From positions 515,448-579,447 of the forward strand of contig NMRB01000020.1 of the NCBI GenBank assembly GCA_002633025.1: a stretch of DNA of 64,000 bases. Reading direction: 5' to 3'. Positions within the stretch are counted from its first letter, which is position 1; each line of letters starts with the position of its first letter. This DNA comes from Notospermus geniculatus (Eukaryota > Nemertea > Pilidiophora > Heteronemertea > Lineidae). The position numbers were made by a program, and so were the translations under genes. Shown one piece after another: positions 63,400-64,000 of the stretch. The notes below the pieces were generated by a model. The model was not told the DNA's origin. It was given only the letters and a program-made list of their open reading frames with translations, and made no database searches.

Positions 63400-64000
63400 T
63401 TTAGTAACAATAATATACACTGGGGATATCTGTAAAGACGGGTATTAGATGCTGTGAGAGCTATTCATACAAAAATTCAATTACGATTTATTTCGCGGGG
63501 CAGCTATAATTTACATTCGATACATGTTTTTTCATCTATTTTTGCTAATGTACGTACATTGTACGATTTTTTTAGCCGGTATATACTGTTAAATTCCTCA
63601 TTATGCAGACATCCGGCTGAGAGTTCCACGGCTTATTGTAGGAGACGCCACTATTTCATGTGGCTGTTCGTCAGGAATTTCAGCCGTCGTACAACGTGCG
63701 CAAATACGAGCTAGCTGCATATTCCTCGGCATTTTGTCTAAACCTCTACGTCTCATACTGGTGAACATCAGCTTAACCGACCCGCCCCCTCCCGCTCCAG
63801 AAAAACTTATGCCCCTGAGACGCCCGCCATTTGTTCGTCGAAAGAATCACCAACAAAATCAGGCAATCTCCATGGGAATATGCTGGTTGGTGACTATTAA
63901 AAAAAAGAAATAGAGTATTTTGGCATGTCGAATTCATCTTCCCTGTTATCTTTCCCAAGTTCATTAAATTACATGTAGATATTCAAGAAATGCACTGGGT

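Larger units (their letters stand above)
62289..64000. promoter_or_regulatory. P4HA upstream region
   Basis: Non-coding flank containing the presumed P4HA promoter. Two TIR elements are at 62714-62845 and 63156-63399. No other gene was recognised up to the window edge. Confidence 0.4.

Overview
The window is intron-rich animal nuclear DNA. Exons of about 50-320 bp have GT-AG borders, and the sequence is dense in palindromic inserts and in the self-complementary words acatgta, aggcct and accggt. Intron sizes, gene content and repeat style suggest a marine invertebrate (echinoderm, hemichordate, cephalochordate or mollusc); I cannot fix the phylum. Gene models were built by hand from reading frame, splice sites and family motifs.

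Layout: (1) minus strand, 5731 to 1 and off the left edge: a secreted protein with a candidate signal peptide, a partial laminin-G-like unit, three MAM domains and the start of a Thr/Pro-rich mucin-like stretch. (2) 5732-7531: probable divergent promoter region. (3) plus strand, 7532-19608: a complete TRPM cation channel of 25 coding exons and 1641 codons. (4) 19609-26526: convergent intergenic stretch filled with repeats. (5) minus strand, 44617-26527: a complete ABCC/MRP transporter of 29 exons and 1508 codons. (6) 44618-46037: short gap with the polyadenylation signal of the next gene. (7) minus strand, 62288-46038: a collagen prolyl 4-hydroxylase alpha subunit of 13 exons, complete except for one unresolved exon junction. 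(8) 62289-64000: upstream non-coding DNA. The genes look functionally unrelated. P4HA and ABCC lie head to tail.

The accessory layer is unusual in density: about 40 hairpin-forming inserts, many in several copies. The most interesting is a family of short palindromic elements with 13-16 bp target-site duplications. Their tails carry a hammerhead-like hairpin, and one copy contains a Penelope-type GIY-YIG endonuclease fragment. One copy sits exactly on an ABCC splice donor and duplicated it. Other observations are a GC-AG intron in P4HA, a P4HA exon squeezed between two hairpin elements, a tandem duplication that copied part of an exon, and a large inverted satellite split by a nested insert.
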